Positions 37,048-47,031 of a DNA stretch of 64,000 nt are shown piece after piece. Every line of letters starts with the position of its first letter. Within the stretch, counting starts at the first letter, position 1. Source of the stretch: AP-15 sp963788085. Its GTDB lineage: Bacteria > Pseudomonadota > Alphaproteobacteria > ATCC43930 > CGMCC-115725. The notes under the pieces are model-generated. The model made no database searches. It was given only the letters and a program-made list of their open reading frames with translations, and was not told the DNA's origin. Location of the stretch: contig CAWBFS010000015.1 in assembly GCA_963788085.1 (NCBI GenBank), positions 235,058 through 299,057 of the forward strand, given 5' to 3'. The translations under genes were made by a program, and so were the position numbers.

Positions 37048-38811
37048 CTACCGCCGCCCAAACAGCCTCTCGATGTCGGCGAGATCGAGCGCGATGTAGG
37101 TCGGGCGGCCGTGATTGCATTGGCCGCTGTTGGGGGTCGCCTCCATCTGGCGCAGCAACGCGTCCATCTCGGGGGGCGAGAGGTGCCGCCCGGCGCGCAC
37201 GCTGGTGTGGCAGGCGAGGGTGCCGCAGACGGTCTCGATCCGCTCCTTCAACGCCAGCGTGTCGCCCCACTCGGCGAGCTCGTCGGCGAGGTCGCGCACC
37301 AGGGCGCCGACATCGAGCCCCGGCAACAATGCCGGGATCTCGCGGACGACGATCGCACCGGGTCCAAAAGGCTCGAGCACGAGCCCGAATTCGGCGAGCT
37401 CCTCGGCGCGTGCGGCGAGCCGCGCCGCGCCGGTCTCGTCGAGCTCGACGATTTCGGGCAACAGCAGAGCCTGGCGCGCCACGCCCTGCGCGGCGAGCGC
37501 CTCCTTCATGCGTTCGTAAACGAGCCGCTCATGCGCCGCATGCTGGTCGACGAGGACGATCCCGGTCGGGGTTTCCGCCAAAATGTAGGTCCGGTGCAGC
37601 TGCGCGCGCGCGGCGCCGAGCGGCGTCTCTGCCGCCGCAACTTCCTCGGTCGGCCGCAGAAAATTGTTGGCGCTCTCGGCGAGCGCCAATGACGGGGTCG
37701 GCGGCGGCAATGGGAAGGCGAAGCGCGGTGGGCTCGGCGCTGGGATGCCGGACCCGGGGCGGAACGCGGCGACCGCCCCGGCAGCGACGGTCGACGAGGC
37801 GCGGTGCCCGGCGGCGGCCAGCGCGTTGCGCAACGCCCCGACGATCAGGCCGCGCACCAATGCGGCGTCGCGGAACCGCACCTCGGCCTTCGCCGGATGG
37901 ACATTGACGTCGATCTCCTCGGGCGGGCCGTCGACGAACAACGCGACCATCGGGTGGCGGTCGCGCGCGAGCACATCCTGGTAGGCGCCGCGGACCGCAC
38001 CGACCAGCAATTTGTCGCGCACCGGCCGCCCGTTGACGACGAGATACTGGTCGCGCGGCGCGGCGCGGTTAAGGGTCGGCAACCCGATCAGCCCAGTCAG
38101 ACGAAAGCCGCCCCGCTCGGCATCGATCTCGACCGAATTCTCCGCGAAGTCACGCCCCAACAGCGCCGCGAGCCGGGTGCGGCGCGCGATTGCCGGTTCG
38201 GAGTCGCCGGCCGCGGCGAGCCGCAACAGCACGCGCTCCTCGTCGCCGATTACCGTGAATGAAATTCCGGGGTAGGCCATCGCGAGCCGGCGCACCGAGT
38301 CGACCGCCAGATCGCGCTCGGTGCGCGGCGTCTTCAGGAATTTGAGCCGCGCCGGGGTCGCGAAGAACAGGTCGCGCACCTCGACCCGCGTCCCTGGCGG
38401 ATGGGCCGCCGGCATCGGAGCCGCTTTGGCTCCGGCTTCCACTGTAATCTCCCAGCCGCTGTCGGCGCCAAGCGGCCGCGAAGTGATCCGCATCCGGCTG
38501 ACCGCGCCGATCGACGGCAATGCCTCGCCGCGGAAGCCGAGCGAGGCGATGCGCAGCAGGTCATCCTCGGGCAATTTCGACGTGCAGTGCCGCTCGACCG
38601 CCAAGACCAGCTCTTCCGCGGTCATGCCGCCGCCATTATCGGCGACCGCGATCAGTGCCTGGCCGCCTTCCCTCAATGTGACGTCGATACGGGATGCGCC
38701 AGCGTCGATCGCGTTCTCGACCAATTCCTTGACCGCTGCGGCCGGCCGCTCGATGACTTCGCCGGCGGCGATGCGGTTGACCAGGACCGGAGGCAGAAGA
38801 CGGATCGCCAT
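37048..38811 (-). CDS. mutL: DNA mismatch repair endonuclease MutL
   Basis: 587 residues. GHKL ATPase motifs ENAIDAG (32-38), ADNGGGM (about 57-63), GFRGEAL (about 92-98) and the LFFATPARLKFL region; a Pro/Ala-rich linker (about 345-395) precedes the C-terminal dimerisation and endonuclease domain with VDQHAAHERLVYE (DQHAX2EX4E metal motif) and GTLACHTSVRAG / NSGQCNHGRPT, so this is an endonuclease-type MutL as in most bacteria lacking MutH. Convergent with the RND operon and only 13 bp away. Fully open frame. Confidence 0.96.
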   Translation of the reverse strand: MAIRLLPPVLVNRIAAGEVIERPAAAVKELVENAIDAGASRIDVTLREGGQALIAVADNGGGMTAEELVLAVERHCTSKLPEDDLLRIASLGFRGEALPSIGAVSRMRITSRPLGADSGWEITVEAGAKAAPMPAAHPPGTRVEVRDLFFATPARLKFLKTPRTERDLAVDSVRRLAMAYPGISFTVIGDEERVLLRLAAAGDSEPAIARRTRLAALLGRDFAENSVEIDAERGGFRLTGLIGLPTLNRAAPRDQYLVVNGRPVRDKLLVGAVRGAYQDVLARDRHPMVALFVDGPPEEIDVNVHPAKAEVRFRDAALVRGLIVGALRNALAAAGHRASSTVAAGAVAAFRPGSGIPAPSPPRFAFPLPPPTPSLALAESANNFLRPTEEVAAAETPLGAARAQLHRTYILAETPTGIVLVDQHAAHERLVYERMKEALAAQGVARQALLLPEIVELDETGAARLAARAEELAEFGLVLEPFGPGAIVVREIPALLPGLDVGALVRDLADELAEWGDTLALKERIETVCGTLACHTSVRAGRHLSPPEMDALLRQMEATPNSGQCNHGRPTYIALDLADIERLFGRR

Positions 38812-38863
38812 CGACAGAGTTTATGCTAACGGAAGGCGCGATCATAGGAAGTAGGAGCGAGGA

Positions 38864-40048
38864 ATGCGGTCGACCGCAGCGGCTGATCCGGGCATCGAAT
38901 ATCTCGAGCGGGCGCGCGCTTTTGTTCCCGAGCTCGCCGCCGCCGCGCCCGAAATCGAGCGCCAGCGCGAATTGCCCGAGCCGGTCGTCGCGGCGATGGT
39001 CGAGCGCGGCTTCTTCCGGATGCTGCTGCCGCGCTCGTTGGGCGGCGCCGAGCTCCCGCCTGCACCGTATGTCCGGGTCGTCGAGGAAATCGCCAAGGGC
39101 GATGCCAGTGCGGCGTGGTGCCTGAACCAGGGTGCCGGCTGCTCGATGACCGCGGCCTATCTCGATCCGGCCGCCGCAAAGGAGGTCTTTGGCGGGCCGC
39201 GCGGTATCCTCGCCTGGGGGCCGGGTCCCGGCAAGGCGCGAATCGTCGAGGGCGGCTACCGGGTGACCGCGAGCTGGAGCTTTGCCAGCGGTAGCCATAA
39301 TGCGACCTGGCTTGGTTGCCACGTGCCGATCTACGACGAGAACGGCACGCAGCTGTGGCACTCGGACGGCAGCCCGGTCATCGGCACGCCTATTTTCCCG
39401 AAATCCTGCGCCGAGATGACCGACATCTGGCGTGTCATCGGGCTGCGCGGCACCGGCAGCGACAAATATTCGGTGACCGACCTCTTCGTGCCGGCAGCTT
39501 TTGTCGCGGCGCGGGACGACGACAGCACGCGCCGCGAAGACGGCGTGCTCTACCGCTTCAGCAGCCTGCAGCTCTATGCCTCGGGGTTTGCCGGGGTAGC
39601 TATGGGGATCGCCCGCAGTACCCTCGACGCCTTTCTCGAACTGGCGCGCGACAAGGTGCCGTTCCGCGGCAAAAAAACTTTGCGCGACAACAATGTTGTC
39701 CAGTCAGAGGTCGCGCAGGCCGAGGCACGCCTGCGCTCCGCCCGCGCTTTCTTATACCGGTCGCTCGACGAGATCACCGGCGAGGTCGAGCGATCGGGGC
39801 ATATCACCCTCGAGCAGCGGATGGTGATCAGACTGGCCTCGACCTTTGCCATCCACCAGTCGATGATGGTCGTCGATATGGCCTATCACGCCGCGGGTTC
39901 GACCGCGATCTTCGAAGAGAACCCGTTCGAGCGCCGCTTCCGTGACATCCATACCGTTTCGCAGCAATTGCAGGGGCGGCGGGAGCATTTCGAGACGGTG
40001 GGGCAATTTCTCCTCGGCCTCGACTCCGACACTCTAGCCTGGTTGTAA
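38864..40048 (+). CDS. acyl-CoA dehydrogenase-fold flavin monooxygenase-like protein
   Basis: 394 residues. Acyl-CoA dehydrogenase superfamily (N-terminal helical domain, beta domain around 120-230 with TASWSFASGSHNATWLGC and LRGTGSDKYSVTDLFVP, C-terminal helices). The LRGTGS motif and the absence of the usual catalytic Glu favour the HsaA / group D two-component flavin-dependent monooxygenases that hydroxylate phenols over true dehydrogenases. A flavin reductase partner is not next to it. Divergent from mutL by 52 bp. Confidence 0.8.
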   Translation: MRSTAAADPGIEYLERARAFVPELAAAAPEIERQRELPEPVVAAMVERGFFRMLLPRSLGGAELPPAPYVRVVEEIAKGDASAAWCLNQGAGCSMTAAYLDPAAAKEVFGGPRGILAWGPGPGKARIVEGGYRVTASWSFASGSHNATWLGCHVPIYDENGTQLWHSDGSPVIGTPIFPKSCAEMTDIWRVIGLRGTGSDKYSVTDLFVPAAFVAARDDDSTRREDGVLYRFSSLQLYASGFAGVAMGIARSTLDAFLELARDKVPFRGKKTLRDNNVVQSEVAQAEARLRSARAFLYRSLDEITGEVERSGHITLEQRMVIRLASTFAIHQSMMVVDMAYHAAGSTAIFEENPFERRFRDIHTVSQQLQGRREHFETVGQFLLGLDSDTLAWL

Positions 40049-40116
40049 CAGAGTTTGTTGCGTGTGCTGCCTCACCGCCGATACTGTCGGCGCGGAGCTT
40101 GGGCAAGGAGGGAGGC

Positions 40117-41116
40117 ATGCAGGTTCGCGACGGTTTTGTCGGCACCGTCGGAAAGACGCCGCTGATCAAATTGCGGCGAGCCTCTGAGGAGACTGGGTGC
40201 ACGATCCTTGGCAAGGCGGAGTTCCTCAACCCCGGCGGCTCGGTCAAGGACCGCGCGGCCCTCTACATCATCAAGGACGCCGAGGAGCGCGGCCTTTTGC
40301 GCCGGGGCGGCGTCATCGTCGAGGGCACGGCCGGCAATACCGGGATCGGCCTCGCGCTGGTCGGCAATGCCCGCGGCTATCGCACCGTCATCGTGATGCC
40401 CGAGACGCAGAGCCAGGAAAAGAAGGACATGCTGCTGTTGTGCGGCGTCGATCTGCGGCTCGTGCCGGCGGTGCCCTATGCCAACCCGATGAACTATGTG
40501 CGTTATTCCGGGCGCCTCGCCGAGGAAATCGCGCGCCCAGGAGCCGAACGGCGCGATCTGGGCCAACCAGTTCGACAATCTCGCCAACCGGCGCGGCCAT
40601 TACGAGACGACGGGCCCCGAGATCTGGGAGGAGACCGACGGCAAGGTCGACGGTTTCACCTGCTCGGTCGGCACCGGCGGCACGCTTTCCGGGGTCGGGA
40701 TCGCGCTCAAGGAGCGCAACCCCAAGGTCCAGATCTATCTCTCCGACTGCATGGGCTCGGGCATCTACAGCTGGTACGCGCGCCGCGAGTTCAAGCCCGA
40801 GGGCAACTCGATCACCGAAGGCATCGGCAACAACCGCGAAACCAAGAACCTCGAGGGTTTCACGCCCGACGGGCAATACCAGATCACCGACGCGGAGATG
40901 CTGCCCATCCTGTTCAGCCTCGTTCAGGACGAGGGCCTAGTCCTCGGCGGCTCCACCGGAATCAATGTGTGCGGCGCCATGCGGCTCGCTCGCGAACTCG
41001 GCCCCGGCCACACGATCGTGACGATCCTCTGCGATTCCGGCACCCGATACCAGTCGAAGCTGTTCAACCCGCAGTTCCTGAAAGCCCGCGACCTCCCCAC
41101 CCCGCCATGGCTGTAA
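40117..41116 (+). pseudogene. cysteine synthase family protein, one frameshift
   Basis: PLP enzyme of about 333 residues that forms cysteine from O-acetylserine and sulfide. Starts MQVRDGFVGTVGKTPLIKL after GGAGGGAGG. PLP Lys in NPGGSVKDRAA (about 42), GTAGNTGIGLAL loop, GTGGTLSGVG phosphate site, and STGINVCGAM near the end. The frame shifts near 40535 between LAEEIAR and EPNGAIWANQFDN. All motifs are present in the two halves. The C-terminal part is longer than typical CysK and fits the CysK2/CBS-like branch. Confidence 0.85.
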
Positions 41117-41140
41117 TGAGCTGAAACCAATTACCTTACT

Positions 41141-41163
41141 ATCCCGGCGAAGGCCGGGATCCA
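41141..41163. repeat. left arm of 23-bp inverted repeat around the GIY-YIG gene
   Basis: Contains the palindrome atcccggc-gaag-gccgggat followed by cca. It is the exact reverse complement of 41482-41504. Confidence 0.85.
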
Positions 41164-41179
41164 TTCTGTTAGCTGCACG

Positions 41180-41467
41180 ATGTATTTTGTCTATCTCCTG
41201 GCGAGCAGACCGTATGGCACGCTGTACATCGGGTGGACGGCTAATCTTGCCCGACAAGTCTGGGAACACAAAAGCAAGGTGGTACCTGGATTTACCAGCA
41301 GATACGGGGTGGACCGCTTGGTATGGTTTGAGAGCTATGAAGAGAGGGAGGCGGCGCTGCGTCGAGAAAAACAGATCAAGGGCTGGAAACGACACTGGAA
41401 GATCAATTTGATCGAGACACAAAATCGGTATTGGATCGATCTCTATGACAACTTGCCCGGCGCGTAA
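41180..41467 (+). CDS. GIY-YIG nuclease domain protein
   Basis: 95 residues, a single GIY-YIG domain: MYFVYLLASRPYGTLYIGWTANLARQVWEHK (GIY = VYL, YIG = YIG), conserved His in WEHK, Arg in LVWFESYEEREAALRREKQIKGWKR and a catalytic-type Glu at the EREAALRREK helix. Stand-alone small GIY-YIG proteins of the UhpC/YhbQ kind have unclear roles, perhaps in DNA repair or as selfish nucleases. It is enclosed by a perfect 23-bp inverted repeat, which suggests a compact mobile or REP-associated cassette. Composition is AT-richer than neighbours. Confidence 0.85.
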   Translation: MYFVYLLASRPYGTLYIGWTANLARQVWEHKSKVVPGFTSRYGVDRLVWFESYEEREAALRREKQIKGWKRHWKINLIETQNRYWIDLYDNLPGA

Positions 41468-41481
41468 CGGCTGCCGCACTA

Positions 41482-41504
41482 TGGATCCCGGCCTTCGCCG
41501 GGAT
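41482..41504. repeat. right arm of 23-bp inverted repeat around the GIY-YIG gene
   Basis: Exact reverse complement of 41141-41163, lying 15 bp after the GIY-YIG stop codon. Also a self-palindrome, so each arm alone can form a hairpin. Confidence 0.85.
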
Positions 41505-41524
41505 GGTGCTTCTGGGGGGAGGCG

Positions 41525-42235
41525 ATGACGGAGCTGTTGTTTCGCGACGACGGTTACCTGAGATCCTGCACTGCGCGGGTGATTGGCGCCGATGAGCGCG
41601 GCATTCGGCTGGACCGCACGGTGTTTTATCCGATAGGCGGCGGGCAGCCGGGCGATACCGGCGTGCTCCGCCTCCCGTCGGGGCAAGAGATCGCTGTCCT
41701 CGACACGATAAAGGGGGGTGATCCCGACGAGGTGATCCATGTCCCGGCGGCGGGATCGACGCTCCTGGAGACGGGGACCGAACTCGTAGCCGAGATCGAC
41801 TGGGAGCGGCGGTACCGGCTGATGCGCATGCACACCTGTCTGCATCTGTTGTGCAGCATCGTCCCCGGGGCGGTGACCGGCGGTCAGGTTTCGGACGGCA
41901 GGGGGCGGCTCGATTTCGACGTGCCCGGATCGAGTCTCGACAAGGAGGTGCTCTCGGGCCATCTCAACGCGCTGATTGCAGAGGCGCACCCGGTCGGGCC
42001 GCGGTGGATCACCGACGCGGAGCTCGCCGCCCAGCCCGAGCTCGTCCGCACGATGTCGGTCAAGCCGCCGAGCGGGATGGGGCAGGTGCGCCTCATTGAA
42101 ATCTCGGGTATCGATCTGCAGCCCTGCGGCGGCACGCATATCCGCAACACCAGCGAGATCGGTTCGGTCGCGGTGACCAAGATCGAGAACAAGGGCAAGC
42201 AGAACCGCCGCGTGATCCTTGCTTTCGCGGAGTGA
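41525..42235 (+). CDS. alaX: alanyl-tRNA editing protein AlaX
   Basis: 236 residues. Stand-alone editing domain that removes serine or glycine from mischarged tRNA-Ala. Zinc motifs are HTCLH (HxxxH, about residue 102) and CGGTH (CxxxH, about 201), and the FYPIGGGQPGDTG loop is near 35. No catalytic synthetase domain. Ends two codons before the ribosome site of sseA, so both form one transcript. Confidence 0.92.
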   Translation: MTELLFRDDGYLRSCTARVIGADERGIRLDRTVFYPIGGGQPGDTGVLRLPSGQEIAVLDTIKGGDPDEVIHVPAAGSTLLETGTELVAEIDWERRYRLMRMHTCLHLLCSIVPGAVTGGQVSDGRGRLDFDVPGSSLDKEVLSGHLNALIAEAHPVGPRWITDAELAAQPELVRTMSVKPPSGMGQVRLIEISGIDLQPCGGTHIRNTSEIGSVAVTKIENKGKQNRRVILAFAE

Positions 42236-42252
42236 GGGAGGGGAGGAGCCGC

Positions 42253-43128
42253 ATGCCCTACGCCCATCCCGAGGCGCTCGTCGGCACCGAGTGGCTCGCC
42301 GCCCATCTCGACGACCCGCATGTCCGGGTCGTCGACGCTTCTTTCAAACTGCCCGGGATTACTCCGACGGCGCGGGAGGATTACGACCGCGGCCACATCC
42401 CGGGTGCCGTGTTCTTCGACATCGACGACATCGCGGAGCCGGGCACGAGCCTGCCGCATATGATCCCGTCGCCCGAGCTGTTCGCGCGCAAGATGGAGGG
42501 GCTCGGCATCGGCGACGACGGCCGGGTTATCGTCTACGACAGCGCCGGCCTGTCTTCGGCGGGGCGCGCCTGGTGGATGCTGCGCCTGTTCGGGCATCAC
42601 AATGTCGCGCTCCTCGACGGCGGTCTGCCCAAATGGAAAGCCGAAGGGCGGCCGCTCGAAACCGCTGTACCGAACCCGCCGCGCCGCCGTTTTTCGGCGC
42701 GGTTCGACCCGGCGCTGGTCCGCGACAAGCAAGCGTTGCTCGACAATCTGTCGACGCGGCGGGAGCAGGTCGTCGATGCCCGCGCCGCGGGCCGGTTCGA
42801 CGGCATCGCCGAAGAAACCCGGCCCGGCTTGCGCCGAGGCCATATTCCGGGCAGCCGCAACCTGCCCTACGACCGGGTCACCGATCCGCAGACCCATCGG
42901 CTGCGCGATGCCGACGAGCTCTCGGGCCTGTTCCGTGACGCGGGAGTTGCGCTCGACCGCCCGATCGTCACGAGCTGCGGTTCGGGGGTCACCGCCTGTG
43001 CGCTCGCTTTTGCGCTGCACCTGATCGGGCATCCGGGTGCGGCCGTTTATGACGGCTCGTGGTCGGAATGGGGGCTGCCGGGCGACACGCCGGTCGAGAC
43101 CGGCCCCGCGCCTGCCAAGACGCCGTGA
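42253..43128 (+). CDS. sseA: 3-mercaptopyruvate sulfurtransferase (two rhodanese domains)
   Basis: 291 residues, two rhodanese-like domains; the second holds the active-site Cys in TSCGSGVTACAL (CGSGVTA loop, the mercaptopyruvate type). The linker DARAAGRFDGIAEETRPGLRRGHIPGSRNLPY is characteristic. Transfers sulfur from 3-mercaptopyruvate to thiols or cyanide. Start at ATG 42253 after GGAGGGGAGGAG. The stop overlaps the next gene (GTGA). Confidence 0.92.
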   Translation: MPYAHPEALVGTEWLAAHLDDPHVRVVDASFKLPGITPTAREDYDRGHIPGAVFFDIDDIAEPGTSLPHMIPSPELFARKMEGLGIGDDGRVIVYDSAGLSSAGRAWWMLRLFGHHNVALLDGGLPKWKAEGRPLETAVPNPPRRRFSARFDPALVRDKQALLDNLSTRREQVVDARAAGRFDGIAEETRPGLRRGHIPGSRNLPYDRVTDPQTHRLRDADELSGLFRDAGVALDRPIVTSCGSGVTACALAFALHLIGHPGAAVYDGSWSEWGLPGDTPVETGPAPAKTP

Positions 43129-43673
43129 CCGCACTCGAAGACGTCATCACCTATCTCGAAATGCTCGAGCGGCCCGCCGGGAAGCGGGTTCCGGCGCCGC
43201 TCGATAAGCTCGCGCTGATGCGCGCCGAGAACTGCACCGTCTCATTTTACCGTTACATGTACGATACGGTCGGCCGGCCGTGGCTGTGGTTCGAGCGGCG
43301 GCTCGTCGACGATGCGGCGCTGGCGGCCATCATTGCGAAGCCGACGATCGAGATATTCGTGCTGTACGTGCGCGGGGTCCCCGCCGGCTTCTTCGAACTC
43401 GACACGGCGGCGCCGCGCGAAACGAAGCTGTGCTATTTCGGGCTGATCCCCGAATTTATCGGGCGCCGGCTCGGCCCCTATCTGCTACAGGCGGCAATCG
43501 ATCAGGCCTGGTCGAGACCGCTCGACCGCTTTTGGCTCCATACCTCGACTTTCGATCATCCAAAGGCGCTGGCCACATACCAGCGGGCCGGCTTTGTCGT
43601 CTATGCACGCCGCCGGGTTTCGTTCGACGACCCGCGCGACCTCGGGATACTGCCGAAGACGGAACAGAGCTAG
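43125..43673 (+). CDS. GNAT-family N-acetyltransferase
   Basis: 182 residues from the GTG overlapping the sseA stop. Acetyl-CoA binding region FGLIPEFIGRRLGPYLLQAAIDQAW (R/Q-x-x-G-x-A-like loop) and the later strand WLHTSTFDHPKALATYQRAGFVVYARR, a GNAT signature. Substrate not known; similar proteins sit in amino-acid metabolism operons. Translationally coupled to sseA. Confidence 0.82.
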   Translation: MTALEDVITYLEMLERPAGKRVPAPLDKLALMRAENCTVSFYRYMYDTVGRPWLWFERRLVDDAALAAIIAKPTIEIFVLYVRGVPAGFFELDTAAPRETKLCYFGLIPEFIGRRLGPYLLQAAIDQAWSRPLDRFWLHTSTFDHPKALATYQRAGFVVYARRRVSFDDPRDLGILPKTEQS

Positions 43674-43682
43674 CCCTCTTGC

Positions 43683-45032
43683 TCATTGCGGCTTGGTGCC
43701 GACGGCGCAATGCAGCGGGTGGGCCATGAAGAGCAGCCCATCCTGCGCCGCCCGGTCGCGCTCGGCTTGCCAGATCGGCAATTCCTGCGCCGACAGCTGG
43801 GATAGAACGTGGTCCTCGCGGTTGCGCCAGATCGGTCCACCCGGGCGGTCGAGCGTCACCATTGTCGGAAAGCAGACGAGATCGACCAGACCGGCCTCGC
43901 GCATGCGCCGGTAGAGGCTGCGATCGGCAACACCGCCCGGAGCCACCGAACGCGGCGGCATTGTGACCTTGCGCATGATCGCCTCGGGCAAGCCGAGGTT
44001 CCACCATTGCGGCATGTCGAGCGCGCGCACCACCAGACCGATCCGCCCACCGGGGCGGATGACGCGCACCGCCTCGGCGATCGCCCGATCTGCATCGCAT
44101 TCCTCGAACACGGTAACCGAATAGGCGCAATCGAACGAATTGTCCTCGAAGGGCAGTGCCTCCGCATTGCCATCGGTGAATCGGATCAGCTCCCCGAGCC
44201 CCTCCGCCTCGGCCAACTGCGCAGCCTCTCGCAGCAGAAAAGGGTTCACATCGGCCCCGGTTATGGGGTTGGCATTGCCCAGCCGTCGTGCCAGCAGGCG
44301 AACCAGCGAGCCGGCGCCGCAGCCGATTTCGAGGATCGCCTCACCGCGCCGCGGCCCGATCTGGTCGATCAGGGTTCGGAACATCGCCTGGTACGTCGGC
44401 ATTCGGGCCCGGTCCTCGAGCGAAGCGACGCCGCCCAAATGGGGGCCGCCGAGGGTCACGACCGTGAAGTGCTGGGCCAGGCGCGGAATTGCCGGCGCCC
44501 ATTGCGAGGGCGCCAGAAAGAACGGCAGCAGCATCAGCGCCGGGCCGGAGCCCTCGATGCGGTAGGAAATGCCGGCATGCGTTCCTTCCGCCGTGGTTGG
44601 ACCAGGCCCGTCCGGACGCGTTCCATTAGCCGCCAAACCGTCGAGAAAAGCGATCATCCAATCAGCGATCTCGTCGGTGCGGTCGGCGACGGCGTCGCTC
44701 CAGCTGCCGGGAGCGTCGTAACCGGGGAGCACCACGCGCTGCGCGGCCGGCAAGCGAGCTGTTGCACGGGCGGTGGCCTCCGCCGCCGGCCCACGCTCGC
44801 CGGCGATCATCAGAACCCGATCGGCGACGCCCGAGAATGGGGCCGGGTCGAGGCGGCTCGGCACGCACAGCACGATCCCCGCCAGCCGTTCGGGATATCC
44901 CGTCGCCAGCCCCGAGATGTCGCGCGGGATCGGCGTGCCGAAATACGCCGAGCCGAGACCCAGATGGTTCATCAACGCGACCAACCGATCGGTCGGCGAT
45001 AAATTGGTACCTTGCGGCGGGTTATCGTGCAT
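43683..45032 (-). CDS. methyltransferase with N-terminal hydrolase-like region
   Basis: 449 residues. The C-terminal part (about 225-435) is a class I SAM methyltransferase: EILEIGCGAGSLVRLLARRLG (motif I), NAEALPFEDNSFDCAYSV (motif II), AEAVRVIRPGGRIGLVV (motif III). The N-terminal 215 residues resemble broken alpha/beta-hydrolase strands: LAGIVLCVPSRLDP ... RVLMIAGERG and, again, SYRIEGSGPALMLLPFFLAPSQWAP. No nucleophile elbow can be seen, so this part is probably not catalytic. Convergent with the GNAT gene. Confidence 0.75.
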   Translation of the reverse strand: MHDNPPQGTNLSPTDRLVALMNHLGLGSAYFGTPIPRDISGLATGYPERLAGIVLCVPSRLDPAPFSGVADRVLMIAGERGPAAEATARATARLPAAQRVVLPGYDAPGSWSDAVADRTDEIADWMIAFLDGLAANGTRPDGPGPTTAEGTHAGISYRIEGSGPALMLLPFFLAPSQWAPAIPRLAQHFTVVTLGGPHLGGVASLEDRARMPTYQAMFRTLIDQIGPRRGEAILEIGCGAGSLVRLLARRLGNANPITGADVNPFLLREAAQLAEAEGLGELIRFTDGNAEALPFEDNSFDCAYSVTVFEECDADRAIAEAVRVIRPGGRIGLVVRALDMPQWWNLGLPEAIMRKVTMPPRSVAPGGVADRSLYRRMREAGLVDLVCFPTMVTLDRPGGPIWRNREDHVLSQLSAQELPIWQAERDRAAQDGLLFMAHPLHCAVGTKPQ

Positions 45033-45312
45033 CTCAGGTCATCGGCAGCAGCGTCACCAACGACGCCAATGAGATCATCGGTAAAATCGACGACCCGCTC
45101 GTCAGCTCGATGGAAAGGATTCCTTTGCCGTGCCGTCGATCGGTGGCTTTCTTGCCATTGTCTGTCACTCGGTTCCGGTCCCTACGACGGTCTGAATTTG
45201 TCCTGCCTCCGGCCTTGCTGCAAGCCGTTGGCGACCGGGCCAGTCGGGCAATGCATTGGGACTTCGGGCCAGTACGGCGAGGCGATGCGGTTGGCTAAAG
45301 TGGTACATTAAT

Positions 45313-45388
45313 TGGCGTCCCCTACCGGATTCGAACCGGTGTTGCCGCCGTGAGAGGGCGGTGTCCTGGGCCTCTAGACGAAGGGGAC
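45313..45388 (-). tRNA. tRNA-Glu (anticodon CTC)
   Basis: 76 nt with CCA encoded. Acceptor arm GTCCCCT pairs with AGGGGAC, the T arm has GGTTCGAATCC, and the anticodon arm is CCGCC-CTCTCAC-GGCGG, giving CTC at positions 34-36 (reads GAG). A typical bacterial Glu-tRNA body (starts GTCCCCTTCGTCTAGAGG). Confidence 0.93.
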
Positions 45389-45943
45389 GAGACCGTTTGC
45401 CGTTATTAGCAGCTGGTCTCCCCGCAATCAAGCGCGCGACCCGAGGCGCCGCGCCGAGACGACCCTCGGCGAGCCGGTCGCCCTCCCTCATACTCGTCTC
45501 CGGCAGGCCACTTGTGGGGATTCACGCGTCGCATCTCCTAGATTTCGACTAACTTAGTCCGGCCCTGGTTCCGATCAACAGCACACAGCGAGGGTGGTGC
45601 CGGTAGGGACGACGCACTAAATTCCTTCCGGTCGAGATCAGGTCCCAGTTGTCGCCGGACCTGCGGCACCCTCGCCTCTCCCGTTGGGAGACAACCAGCG
45701 CGCTGCGCGCGCACCACGCTGGGAGAAAATTTGACCGCCGCAAAAGACCCTCACCCGCCTCGGTGCGCTCGCCACCCTCCCACGCAATGCGGGAGAGGGG
45801 CTAGTCAGCACAAATCTCCTCTCCCGCACCGCGGGATAGGGGTGGACCGAGCCCCTACGGGTCTCCGCAGGAGGACCAGGCTCCGGGTTTGGTGGATGAG
45901 GGTGGGCGCCGCCTTCCAGCGAGTTGATCGGAATTGTCTGCGG
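45389..45943. other. 555-bp gap with intergenic repeat
   Basis: No convincing gene. Holds copies of the C-rich intergenic repeat type, with inverted arms gcgggagagg (45789-45798) and cctctcccgc (45818-45827). The promoter for the coxD-like operon must lie in its second half, but I cannot point to specific boxes. Confidence 0.5.
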
Positions 45944-46858
<915 letters not shown>

Positions 46859-46886
46859 TCCGGTGCCAGACGAACCTGATCTCCCC

Positions 46887-46910
46887 CTCTCCGCCCCCGG
46901 GGGCGGAGAG
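46887..46910. repeat. 24-bp perfect palindrome between coxD and coxE
   Basis: ctctccgccccc (46887-46898) is followed immediately by its complement (46899-46910). Part of a 173-bp spacer of C-rich dispersed repeats between two otherwise adjacent genes. Confidence 0.7.
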
Positions 46911-47031
46911 GGTCGGGGTGAGGTGGGGGACGCCCGCTCCAGAAGACGGCGACGCAGCCCACCTCACCCTCCCCATCGCCGGACGCGATGGGTCCCCTCC
47001 CTCTCCCCCCGCAAGCGGGCGGAGAGGGCAA

